From Lachnospiraceae bacterium UBA3804 (GTDB lineage: Bacteria; Bacillota; Clostridia; Lachnospirales; Lachnospiraceae), in NCBI GenBank assembly GCA_002368665.1, contig DFEK01000004.1, positions 1 to 43,384 of the forward strand: a stretch of DNA of 43,384 bases, written 5' to 3'. The translations under genes and the position numbers were made by a program. The first letter of the stretch is position 1. Every line of letters starts with the position of its first letter. A model generated the notes under the pieces. That model was not told the origin of the DNA and ran no database searches. It worked only from the letters and a program-made list of their open reading frames with translations. Below, in pieces: positions 31,819 through 39,714 of the stretch.

Positions 31819-33252
31819 ATGGCAGATGATAAGAAACAACTCGAAGCCATTACCCCCATGGAGGAAGACTTCGCCCAGTGGTATACGGACGTGGTAAAAA
31901 AGGCAGAACTGACCGATTACACTTCCGTAAAGGGATGTATGGTAATCCGTCCTGCCGGATATGCCATCTGGGAGTTAATCCGCAATCAGCTGGATGCCGC
32001 TTTTAAGGCAACCGGCGTACAGAATGTTTATCTTCCGATGTTCATTCCGGAAAGCCTTTTACAGAAGGAAAAAGACCATGTCGAAGGTTTTGCGCCCGAA
32101 GTGGCATGGGTGACACAGGGAGGCTTGGAGCCTCTGCAGGAGAAGATGTGCGTACGTCCCACTTCCGAGACGTTATTCTGTGATTACTACGCAAATATCG
32201 TACATTCTTACAGAGACCTTCCGCAGATCTGTAACCAGTGGTGCAGCGTGGTCCGCTGGGAGAAGACGACAAGACCGTTCCTTCGTTCCAGAGAGTTCTT
32301 ATGGCAGGAAGGCCATACGGCTCATGCGACTGCCGAGGAAGCGCAGGAGAGAACCGAGCAGATGCTGAATGTATATGCGGATTTCTGTGAAAACGTTCTG
32401 GCAATTCCGGTTATCAAGGGCCGTAAATCCGACAAAGAGAAATTTGCCGGAGCCATCGCAACCTATACGATTGAAGCCCTGATGCATGACGGCAAGGCTT
32501 TGCAGTCGGGTACGAGCCACAATTTCGGAGACGGTTTTGCCAAAGCATTCAATATCCAGTACACCTCCAAGGATAATAAACTCGAATATGTTCATCAGAC
32601 TTCCTGGGGAATGACCACCCGTTTGATCGGAGCCGTTATCATGGTACACGGAGACAATTCCGGACTTGTTTTACCTCCGAAGGTTGCTCCCACACAGGTT
32701 GTTATCGTTCCGATCCAGCAGAAGAAGGAAGGCGTTCTCGACAAGGCATTCGAGTTAAAAGAGAAGCTGAAAGACTTCCGTGTCAAAGTGGACGATTCCG
32801 AGAAGAGTCCCGGATGGAAGTTCGCTGAGCATGAGATGAGAGGTGTGCCTCTTCGTCTTGAGATCGGTCCCCGTGATATCGAAGCCGGAAAGGCAGTCAT
32901 CGTTCGCCGTGATAACGGAGAAAAGACCGAAATTTCCTTAGACAATATCGAAGCAACCATCGGTGAAATGCTTGACCGCATTCAGAAAGAAATGCTGGAG
33001 AGAGCAAGAGCTCACAGAGAAGCACATACCTACACGGCAACGACTTATGATGAGTTTGTAAAGATTCTCAATGAAAAGCCCGGTTTCGTGAAAGCTATGT
33101 GGTGCGGCGATCAGGCGTGCGAGGATAAGGTTAAAGAGGATACGACGGCAACCAGCCGCTGCATGCCTTTTAACCAGGAAAGAATTTCCGAAACCTGCGT
33201 ATGCTGCGGACGTCCTGCCAAGGCATTAATGTACTGGGGCAAGGCATATTAA
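31819..33252 (+). CDS. proS: Prolyl-tRNA synthetase (short, archaeal/eukaryote-like type)
   Basis: A 477-residue class II aminoacyl-tRNA synthetase charging tRNA-Pro. Motif 2 is in the WCSVVRWEKTTRPFLRSREF region and motif 3-like residues are in TSWGMTTRLIGAVIM. It lacks the editing insertion of E. coli-type ProS and ends with a Cys-containing C-terminal domain (MWCGDQACEDK; CVCCGRPAKALMYWGKAY) typical of the ProS type 3 group. AAGGAGAGA before the ATG. No T-box leader is visible in the short gap from pgi. Confidence 0.95.
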   Translation: MADDKKQLEAITPMEEDFAQWYTDVVKKAELTDYTSVKGCMVIRPAGYAIWELIRNQLDAAFKATGVQNVYLPMFIPESLLQKEKDHVEGFAPEVAWVTQGGLEPLQEKMCVRPTSETLFCDYYANIVHSYRDLPQICNQWCSVVRWEKTTRPFLRSREFLWQEGHTAHATAEEAQERTEQMLNVYADFCENVLAIPVIKGRKSDKEKFAGAIATYTIEALMHDGKALQSGTSHNFGDGFAKAFNIQYTSKDNKLEYVHQTSWGMTTRLIGAVIMVHGDNSGLVLPPKVAPTQVVIVPIQQKKEGVLDKAFELKEKLKDFRVKVDDSEKSPGWKFAEHEMRGVPLRLEIGPRDIEAGKAVIVRRDNGEKTEISLDNIEATIGEMLDRIQKEMLERARAHREAHTYTATTYDEFVKILNEKPGFVKAMWCGDQACEDKVKEDTTATSRCMPFNQERISETCVCCGRPAKALMYWGKAY

Positions 33253-33274
33253 TATAACAGAAGGAGAAAACAAA

Positions 33275-34465
33275 ATGAATGTATTGGTAATTAACTGCGG
33301 TAGTTCATCCTTAAAGTATCAGTTGATCAATTCCGAAACCGAAGCCGTTCTTGCAAAGGGACTTTGCGAAAGAATCGGTATGGACGGAGCAAGACTGAAT
33401 CATACCCCTGCAGGCGGTGAGAAGGTTGTCATCGAGCACCCGATGCCGGATCATACGGTAGCGGTTCAGCTCGTAATCAATGCTCTTACGGATGCAAATT
33501 ACGGCGTGGTAAAATCCCTGGACGAAATCGACGCAGTAGGCCACAGAATCGTCCATGGCGGTGAGAAATTCGCTTCCTCCGTTGTGATCAACGAAGAAGT
33601 AATCAAAGCAATCGAAGAGTGCAACGACCTTGCACCCCTTCACAATCCCGCAAACTTAATCGGTATCCGTGCATGCCAGAAGATTATGGCAAATGTTCCG
33701 ATGGTAGCCGTATTCGATACCGCTTTCCATCAGACCATGCCCGAGAAGGCTTATATGTACGGACTTCCCTATGAATATTATGAAAAATACAAGATCCGTC
33801 GTTACGGCTTCCACGGTACCAGCCATGATTTCGTATCCGCACGTGCGGCTGAGATTTTGGGAAAGACCAGAGAAGACTTAAAGATTATCGTTTGCCACTT
33901 GGGTAACGGTGCTTCCATTTCCGCCGTAAAGAACGGAAAATGCGTAGATACTTCCATGGGTCTTACTCCGCTTGAAGGACTTATCATGGGTACCCGTTGC
34001 GGTGATATCGATCCCGCAATCGTGGAATTCATCGCAAACAAGGAAAACTTAACCGTATCCGAAGTAAACACCGTAATGAACAAGAAGTCCGGCGTAGAAG
34101 GAATGTCCAAGGTTTCCAGCGACTTCCGTGACCTTTCCAAGGCAATGGATGAAGGAAATGCCCTTGCCAAGATGGCTCTTGAAGCATACACCTACAGAGT
34201 GGCAAAGTATATCGGCTCCTATGTGGCTGCCATGAACGGTGTGGATGTGATTGCTTTTACCGCAGGTATCGGCGAAAACGACGGAAGAGTCCGCGCCATG
34301 GTAGGTGAATATCTGGATTACTTGGGATGCGGAATCGATCCCGAGAAGAACGCAATCCGCGGAGAAGAAACCATCATCTCCCGTCCCGGAGACAAGGTAA
34401 CCGTAATGGTAGTTCCCACCAACGAAGAACTTGCCATCGCACGTCAGACCGTAGCACTGGTATAA
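33275..34465 (+). CDS. ackA: Acetate kinase
   Basis: A 396-residue ASKHA kinase that makes ATP from acetyl phosphate. Motifs: VINCGSSSLKYQL at the N-terminus, GHRIVHGGEKF near residue 90, HLGNGASISAVKNGK and TPLEGLIMGTRCGDIDP in the middle, FTAGIGEND near the end. The partner gene pta is not adjacent. Its normal length and intact motifs indicate an active enzyme in acetate-forming fermentation. Confidence 0.97.
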   Translation: MNVLVINCGSSSLKYQLINSETEAVLAKGLCERIGMDGARLNHTPAGGEKVVIEHPMPDHTVAVQLVINALTDANYGVVKSLDEIDAVGHRIVHGGEKFASSVVINEEVIKAIEECNDLAPLHNPANLIGIRACQKIMANVPMVAVFDTAFHQTMPEKAYMYGLPYEYYEKYKIRRYGFHGTSHDFVSARAAEILGKTREDLKIIVCHLGNGASISAVKNGKCVDTSMGLTPLEGLIMGTRCGDIDPAIVEFIANKENLTVSEVNTVMNKKSGVEGMSKVSSDFRDLSKAMDEGNALAKMALEAYTYRVAKYIGSYVAAMNGVDVIAFTAGIGENDGRVRAMVGEYLDYLGCGIDPEKNAIRGEETIISRPGDKVTVMVVPTNEELAIARQTVALV

Positions 34466-34479
34466 AAGCAAAACTTCAG

Positions 34480-34514
34480 GCGGCACCTCCCGATGCGGAA
34501 GTGCCGCTTTTTTC
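34480..34514 (+). terminator. Terminator after ackA
   Basis: GCGGCAC (34480-34486) pairs with GTGCCGC (34501-34507), with an inner TCC/GGA continuation, followed by a T run. Confidence 0.9.
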
Positions 34515-34530
34515 GTAAAAAGAGGACAAT

Positions 34531-35751
34531 ATGGCAGCAGAGGAAAAAGAAGAAAAAGAGTTTCATAAAGTGCCGGCGATGATCGTTTCGGTCCTGGTTC
34601 CCATGGCTTTTCTGGGCGTTTTGTATTTTACCCTGGGCATCGGAGTGGATACGAAAGACGTTTCCACCTCCTTTCTTTACCGCTTTGTTAAGGGAAGCGA
34701 GGTAAGAAAGTGGTTTCTTATTGCTCTGTTCGTCCTTTCGCAGAGTGTTATCATCTACAGCGTGATGAGGCTTAGACGAATCCGGGCGTTTTTGGTGCCG
34801 CTTGCAACTCTGGCACTTTTGTTTGCCTATCTTAAAATGAGCGCCAACTTAAGTGCCTTTTGCATCTCCGCCATGCTTGTGGCGGCAGCGTATTCGTGCT
34901 TGATCTCCGACAGAGACGAGACGGGCACCAGCGTATGTTTTTTTGTCCTGCAGCTGGCTGCCTACCTGCTTCATCCGCAGGCAATGCTTTTCTTACAGCC
35001 GATCGGCGGACTGGTCCTTATGGGAATCAGCCACGCGGAAAGAGAGAGAATGCACATCGGCTTTTTAAAAATCCTCTTTTCCATCCTGCTGGTTTTGGCC
35101 CTCGGCGCAGGCATCCGGGTTTTAACCAATAAGCTGATCAAGGATGGAGAAAGACTGAAAGCGGTCGTGGAGCAGCAGACGGATACGACGGTTTCGGGCG
35201 ACACCCTCGAGGAGGATATCGAAGCTGCCACCGGTACGCAGGCCAAGCAGACAATGAAGAAGGCGAAAAATGTCAAAGGCCCTGTTGCCATTGCCAAGAG
35301 AGTTTACGAGCAGTCCATCTTAAAGTCCGAAGTCCAGCCGGTGGTGGTATTGCTTGTATTTTGCGTGGCCATGATGTTTGTTCTGGCGAAACTAAGGTAT
35401 CTATGGGTCCTCGGAGGGCTGCTTTTGGGCCACGTGATCTCCTGGGGCATCCTTTTATCGAAGGGCAGCATCGATGACGAGTTCGCCGTTTCGTTTCTCT
35501 TCGCGGAAGCGCTGATGCTGTTTATGATTCTTTTAAGCATGCTCGACGTCGGAAAGGTATTCAAGAAAAAGAAATGGATCAAACAGACCATAGCGATAAC
35601 CGGTCTTTGCTTCTTTTTCTTCGCTGCATTCCTGACGGCAAAACGGGGCTGGAGAAGTGTGGAAAATACACGGCAGAACTGTACGAATACCGTGGAATGT
35701 GATAAAGTAATTCTGTATGGGGGTACAAAACAAGGAGGGTTGGCAAAATGA
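34531..35751 (+). CDS. Polytopic membrane protein, unknown function
   Basis: A 406-residue protein with a charged N-terminus (EEKEEKEFHK) and ~9 membrane helices, interrupted by a soluble loop of ~75 residues (about 190-265) rich in Thr, Glu and Lys. No family recognised. GAGGA precedes ATG. Its stop overlaps the amidohydrolase start (ATGA), so the two are translated together. Confidence 0.7.
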   Translation: MAAEEKEEKEFHKVPAMIVSVLVPMAFLGVLYFTLGIGVDTKDVSTSFLYRFVKGSEVRKWFLIALFVLSQSVIIYSVMRLRRIRAFLVPLATLALLFAYLKMSANLSAFCISAMLVAAAYSCLISDRDETGTSVCFFVLQLAAYLLHPQAMLFLQPIGGLVLMGISHAERERMHIGFLKILFSILLVLALGAGIRVLTNKLIKDGERLKAVVEQQTDTTVSGDTLEEDIEAATGTQAKQTMKKAKNVKGPVAIAKRVYEQSILKSEVQPVVVLLVFCVAMMFVLAKLRYLWVLGGLLLGHVISWGILLSKGSIDDEFAVSFLFAEALMLFMILLSMLDVGKVFKKKKWIKQTIAITGLCFFFFAAFLTAKRGWRSVENTRQNCTNTVECDKVILYGGTKQGGLAK

Positions 35752-37067
35752 AAATTCTGATTAAGGAAATTAAAACGGTACTTCCCGACCAGAGAAAAAT
35801 CTTTTCGGTCCAGGAATGCAATGTCTACATTGACGGCGATACCATCAAAGCCGTAATCGAGACGGACAAGAAAAAGGAAACCCGCGCACCGTTCTCGGAC
35901 AAAACCGCGGATTACGTCATTTCCGGAAAGGACAGACTGTTACTTCCCGGTCTGATTAACGCGCATTCGCATATTTATATGAACTTCATGCGCGGCTGCG
36001 GAGACGATCTGTCGTTTGACGACTGGCTTTTCAAGCGCATTTTCCCGATTGAGGATAAAATGACCGACGAGGATGTAAAATGGGGAACCAGACTCGGTTT
36101 GCTTGAAATGATCGAAAGCGGAACCACTGCATTCATCGATATGAACTTAAATATGCTTCCCTGCGGTGAGGCAATTGAGGAAGCGGGTCTTCGCGGAATC
36201 ATTTCCAGAGGACTTGTAGGCTCCGGCCCCGATGACGAGGGAGCCATCCGCCGCATCAAAGAGACCATGGAAGCCAGAGAGAAGTACCTTGAAAACGATC
36301 TGATCGAAGTCTGCATGGGACCTCATGCGCCCTACAGCTGTGAGGAAAAACTCCAGCAGTACATTGCCGAACTTGCCGGTGAATACAACATGAAGGTTAA
36401 CATGCACCTGTCTGAAAGCCGGAAGGAAGTTGCAGACTGCAAGAAGAAATACGGCTGCAGCCCCATCGAACTTGCCAACCGTGCGGGACTTTTCAAAAAC
36501 CGCACCATCGCGGCACACTGTGTGCATGTTTCCGAGGATGACCTGGATATCCTTTACAAGAACCGTGTTACCGTGGCAAGCAATCCCGCCAGCAACATGA
36601 AACTCGGAAACGGAATCGCACCGATTCCCCGTATGTTAAAGAAAAAGATCAATGTTGCGCTCGGTACCGACGGCGCAGCCAGCAACAATACCCTGAACAT
36701 GTTCCATGAACTGAGCCTGATGACATTGATCCACAAGGGTGTCAGTGAGCAGGCACAGTGCATTTCCGCCAAGGAAGGTCTGAAGATGATGACTATGGCG
36801 GGCGCCAAAGCCATGGGCAAGGAATATGAAATCGGTTCCGTGGAAGAAGGAAAGAAAGCGGACCTGGTAATTTTAAATACGGATACCGCATCCTTCATGC
36901 CGAGAAACGACTATATCGCATCCCTGGCTTATTCCTGCAACGGCTCCGAGGTGGATACCGTTATTGTAAACGGACAGATCCTGATGGAGAAGAGGGAAGT
37001 CAAGACACTCGATAAGGAGAAGATCTTCTTTGAGAATGAAAAGATCAAAGAAAGACTGATAAAATAA
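35748..37067 (+). CDS. Amidohydrolase, deoxyadenosine/SAH-deaminase-like
   Basis: A 439-residue metal-dependent hydrolase of the MtaD/SsnA/TrzA group. Metal and catalytic motifs: INAHSHIYMNFMRG (~residues 67-80, HxH), GPHAPYSC, NMHLSES (Glu/His pair), AHCVHVSE, and LGTDGAASNN with the metal Asp. The closest recognised roles are deamination of 5'-deoxyadenosine, MTA or SAH; the adjacent deoC supports a nucleoside substrate (inference). Start overlaps the preceding stop by four bases. Confidence 0.85.
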   Translation: MKILIKEIKTVLPDQRKIFSVQECNVYIDGDTIKAVIETDKKKETRAPFSDKTADYVISGKDRLLLPGLINAHSHIYMNFMRGCGDDLSFDDWLFKRIFPIEDKMTDEDVKWGTRLGLLEMIESGTTAFIDMNLNMLPCGEAIEEAGLRGIISRGLVGSGPDDEGAIRRIKETMEAREKYLENDLIEVCMGPHAPYSCEEKLQQYIAELAGEYNMKVNMHLSESRKEVADCKKKYGCSPIELANRAGLFKNRTIAAHCVHVSEDDLDILYKNRVTVASNPASNMKLGNGIAPIPRMLKKKINVALGTDGAASNNTLNMFHELSLMTLIHKGVSEQAQCISAKEGLKMMTMAGAKAMGKEYEIGSVEEGKKADLVILNTDTASFMPRNDYIASLAYSCNGSEVDTVIVNGQILMEKREVKTLDKEKIFFENEKIKERLIK

Positions 37068-37084
37068 GAAACCGGAGAAGTAAC

Positions 37085-37741
37085 ATGACCATAGACGATA
37101 TTTTGGCAAAAGTGGATCATACCCTTTTAAAGGTGGATGCGACCTGGGATGAGATTAAGGAAATCATTGATGACGGCATCAAGTATAAAACCGCCAGTGT
37201 ATGTATTCCCGCGTCCTTTGTTAAGCGCGCAGCCGAATATGCCGGCGGAAAAGTGAAGATCTGCACCGTTATCGGATTTCCGAACGGCTATTCCACGACG
37301 GAAGCCAAATGTTTCGAAGCATCGAATGCCGTGGAAAACGGAGCGGACGAGATTGATATGGTGATCAACGTTGGGGCGCTCAAAGAGGAGCGCTACAAGG
37401 ATGTGGAAGAAGAGATTCGTGCGGTAAAGAAAGCCTGCAACGGCAAAATCCTCAAGGTCATCATCGAAACCTGTCTTTTAAACCGTAACGAGAAGGCCAA
37501 AATGTGTGATATCGTAACGGCCGCCGGAGCGGACTTTATCAAGACCTCCACCGGTTTTTCCAAGGCGGGAGCGACCAAGGAAGATGTGGTTTTGATGAAA
37601 AAGCATGTCGGACCCGGAGTAAAGGTGAAGGCAGCCGGAGGCATTTCCTCCATAGAAGATGCGGCCGAGTTCATCGCCCTCGGTGCGGATCGTCTGGGGA
37701 CCAGCCGGATCGTTAAGATTTTAAAAGAAGAAAAAGCATAA
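37085..37741 (+). CDS. deoC: Deoxyribose-phosphate aldolase
   Basis: A 218-residue class I aldolase that splits 2-deoxyribose-5-P into glyceraldehyde-3-P and acetaldehyde. The Schiff-base lysine is Lys153 in FIKTSTGF; the second conserved Lys is in VKVKAAGGI, and VIGFPNG is the N-terminal signature. It starts 18 bases after the amidohydrolase stop. Its products feed glycolysis and the transketolase downstream. Confidence 0.95.
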   Translation: MTIDDILAKVDHTLLKVDATWDEIKEIIDDGIKYKTASVCIPASFVKRAAEYAGGKVKICTVIGFPNGYSTTEAKCFEASNAVENGADEIDMVINVGALKEERYKDVEEEIRAVKKACNGKILKVIIETCLLNRNEKAKMCDIVTAAGADFIKTSTGFSKAGATKEDVVLMKKHVGPGVKVKAAGGISSIEDAAEFIALGADRLGTSRIVKILKEEKA

Positions 37742-37768
37742 GCCTGCACAGGGCATATTGAAACACGG

Positions 37769-37797
37769 TTGCCGAAACAGGCCGTAAGTGCTAAAAT
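37769..37797 (+). promoter_or_regulatory. Transketolase promoter
   Basis: TTGCCG (37769-37774), 17 bases, TAAAAT (37792-37797). Both elements lie inside the inverted repeat at 37770-37821. Confidence 0.6.
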
Positions 37798-37821
37798 AGT
37801 AGCGCTTGCTGTTTTTCGGCA
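37770..37821 (+). repeat. Long imperfect hairpin between deoC and transketolase
   Basis: TGCCGAAACA (37770-37779) pairs with TGTTTTTCGGCA (37810-37821) and GTAAGTGCTA (37784-37793) pairs fully, with two G-T pairs, with TAGCGCTTGC (37800-37809). It overlaps the promoter and has no downstream T run. Confidence 0.65.
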
Positions 37822-37850
37822 GCGACTAGAACATTTCCAAGGAGAAGAAA

Positions 37851-38687
37851 ATGGAGAACCTGGAACTTCAGAAACTGGCCAACAAAGTACGCCAGGGTGT
37901 GATCATTTCCACACATGCCGCCAAATCCGGTCATCCGGGTGGATCGTTATCCGCGGCTGATATTTTTACCTATCTGTATTTTGAAGAGATGAACGTGGAT
38001 CCTTCGAATCCCAAGGATTCGGACAGAGACCGTTTCGTATTATCCAAGGGCCATACGGCTCCCGGACTGTATTCCACACTGGCACTGAAAGGATACTTCC
38101 CGTTTGAGGATCTGACGACCTTAAGACAGTGGGGATCCTATCTTCAGGGACATCCCGACATGAAGTCGACTCCCGGCGTGGACATGTCCACCGGTTCACT
38201 GGGACAGGGCATTTCCGCTGCAGTCGGTATTGCACTTGCCGCCAGAATGGACCATAAGGACTACCGTGTATACACGCTTCTCGGAGACGGCGAAACCGAA
38301 GAGGGACAGGTTTGGGAAGCTGCAATGTATGCAGGATTCAAGAAACTCGACAATCTCTGTGTAATCGTGGATAACAACAATCTGCAGATTGACGGAAATA
38401 TCGAAAATGTCTGCTCTCCTTATCCGATTGACAAGAAATTCGAAGCGTTCAATTTCCATGTAGTGAAAGCCGACGCACACGATTTTGACTCCTTAAGAGA
38501 GGCCTTTGAAGAGGCCAGAATGACCAAGGGCTGCCCGACCGCAATTATCTGCAAGTCCGTTAAAGGCAAGGGTGTTTCTTTCATGGAAGACCAGGCCGGA
38601 TGGCACGGCGTTGCACCGAACGACGAGCAGAAGGAAGCAGCATTGGAAGAACTGAGGAAGGCAGGTGAAGCATTATGTCAGATGTAA
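37851..38687 (+). CDS. tkt: Transketolase, N-terminal (ThDP-binding) subunit
   Basis: A 278-residue half-transketolase. The thiamine diphosphate motif is GDGETEEGQVWEAAM...NNN near residues 145-180; other motifs are KSGHPGGSLSAADI, FVLSKGHTAPGLY and MSTGSLGQGISAAVG. Together with the next gene it forms the heteromeric enzyme of the pentose phosphate pathway. The split form is common in Firmicutes and archaea, so it is not a broken gene. AAGGAG before ATG. Confidence 0.95.
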   Translation: MENLELQKLANKVRQGVIISTHAAKSGHPGGSLSAADIFTYLYFEEMNVDPSNPKDSDRDRFVLSKGHTAPGLYSTLALKGYFPFEDLTTLRQWGSYLQGHPDMKSTPGVDMSTGSLGQGISAAVGIALAARMDHKDYRVYTLLGDGETEEGQVWEAAMYAGFKKLDNLCVIVDNNNLQIDGNIENVCSPYPIDKKFEAFNFHVVKADAHDFDSLREAFEEARMTKGCPTAIICKSVKGKGVSFMEDQAGWHGVAPNDEQKEAALEELRKAGEALCQM

Positions 38688-39619
38688 AGAAGATTGCAAC
38701 CCGTCAGGCATATGGCGAAGCGCTTGCGGAACTCGGAGAAAAATATGAAAACCTCGTGGTAATGGACGCAGACCTTGCGGCATCCACGAAAACATCCATT
38801 TTCGCAAAGAAGTTCCCGGACCGCTTCTTCGACTGCGGTATCGCGGAAGGAAATATGGCCAGCATGGCAGCAGGACTTGCCACGACCGGTAAAATCGTAT
38901 TCATCAGCTCCTTTGCAATGTTTGCAACGGGACGTGCCTATGAGCAGATTCGTAACTCCATCGGATACCCGCATTTGAATGTTAAAATTGCCGCATCCCA
39001 CGGCGGAATCTCCGTAGGCGAGGACGGTGCAACCCATCAGTGCCTCGAAGACGTTTCCCTGATGCGCAATATCCCCGGTATGGTAGTCATGGTTCCTTCC
39101 GATTATGTGGAAGCCAAGGCGGCCGTACAGGCAGCGATCGATCATAACGGCCCCGTGTATCTTCGTCTCGGACGCAGCAATGTGCCCGTGATCAACGACA
39201 GAGAAGATTACAAGTTTGAGATGGGCAAGGGTGTTGTTTTAAAGGAAGGTACCGATGTTACCGTGATCGCTACCGGAATCTGTGTGGACAGCGCGCTTCG
39301 TGCGGAAGAGCTGCTTGCCGCAGACGGAATCAATGCTCAGATTGTTAACATGCATACGATCAAACCCCTTGATGAGGATTTGGTTGTGGAGTGCGCAAAG
39401 AAGACCGGTAAAATCGTTACCGTCGAGGAGCACTCGGTAATCGGAGGTTTAGGCAGCGCGGTATGTGACTGCATCTGCAAGAAGTACCCCATCCCCGTAA
39501 TGAAGGTTGGCGTACAGGATGTATTCGGCACTTCCGCTCCCTGCGACGAATTAATGCGCCGCTTCCGTTTGGACGGACAGGGTGTGTACGAGCAGGTTAA
39601 GGAATTCCTCGGAAAATAA
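38675..39619 (+). CDS. tkt: Transketolase, C-terminal subunit
   Basis: A 314-residue second half with the pyrimidine-binding domain (MDADLAAST; DCGIAEGNMASMAAGLA, carrying the catalytic Glu; HGGISVGEDGATHQ) and the C-terminal domain (VYLRLGRSNVPV; TVEEHSVIGGLGSAV). It overlaps the N-terminal gene by 13 bases in another frame, ensuring coupled translation. Confidence 0.95.
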   Translation: MSDVKKIATRQAYGEALAELGEKYENLVVMDADLAASTKTSIFAKKFPDRFFDCGIAEGNMASMAAGLATTGKIVFISSFAMFATGRAYEQIRNSIGYPHLNVKIAASHGGISVGEDGATHQCLEDVSLMRNIPGMVVMVPSDYVEAKAAVQAAIDHNGPVYLRLGRSNVPVINDREDYKFEMGKGVVLKEGTDVTVIATGICVDSALRAEELLAADGINAQIVNMHTIKPLDEDLVVECAKKTGKIVTVEEHSVIGGLGSAVCDCICKKYPIPVMKVGVQDVFGTSAPCDELMRRFRLDGQGVYEQVKEFLGK

Positions 39620-39654
39620 GCATTCCGGGTAATTTCATACGAAAGAAGATTGTA

Positions 39655-39684
39655 GCCTGACGGGCTTATTTTAGCCCGTCGGGC
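39655..39684 (+). terminator. Hairpin after transketolase, probable weak terminator
   Basis: GCCTGACGGGCT (39655-39666) pairs with AGCCCGTCGGGC (39673-39684), 12 steps with one T-G, around a TATTTT loop. The tail is GATTATG, poor in T, so termination may be partial. The metG -10 element follows immediately. Confidence 0.55.
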
Positions 39685-39689
39685 GATTA

Positions 39690-39698
39690 TGTTATATT
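39690..39698 (+). promoter_or_regulatory. metG promoter (extended -10)
   Basis: TG-T-TATATT (39690-39698), an extended -10 without a clear -35, 16 bases before the start codon; the mRNA leader would be very short. Confidence 0.45.
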
Positions 39699-39714
39699 CA
39701 GAGAGGATAAGAAA

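Noticed and set aside
37851..39619. Transketolase broken by a frameshift
   Set aside because: Both halves have complete domains, the second has its own start in a 13-base overlap, and the two-gene form is well known in Firmicutes.
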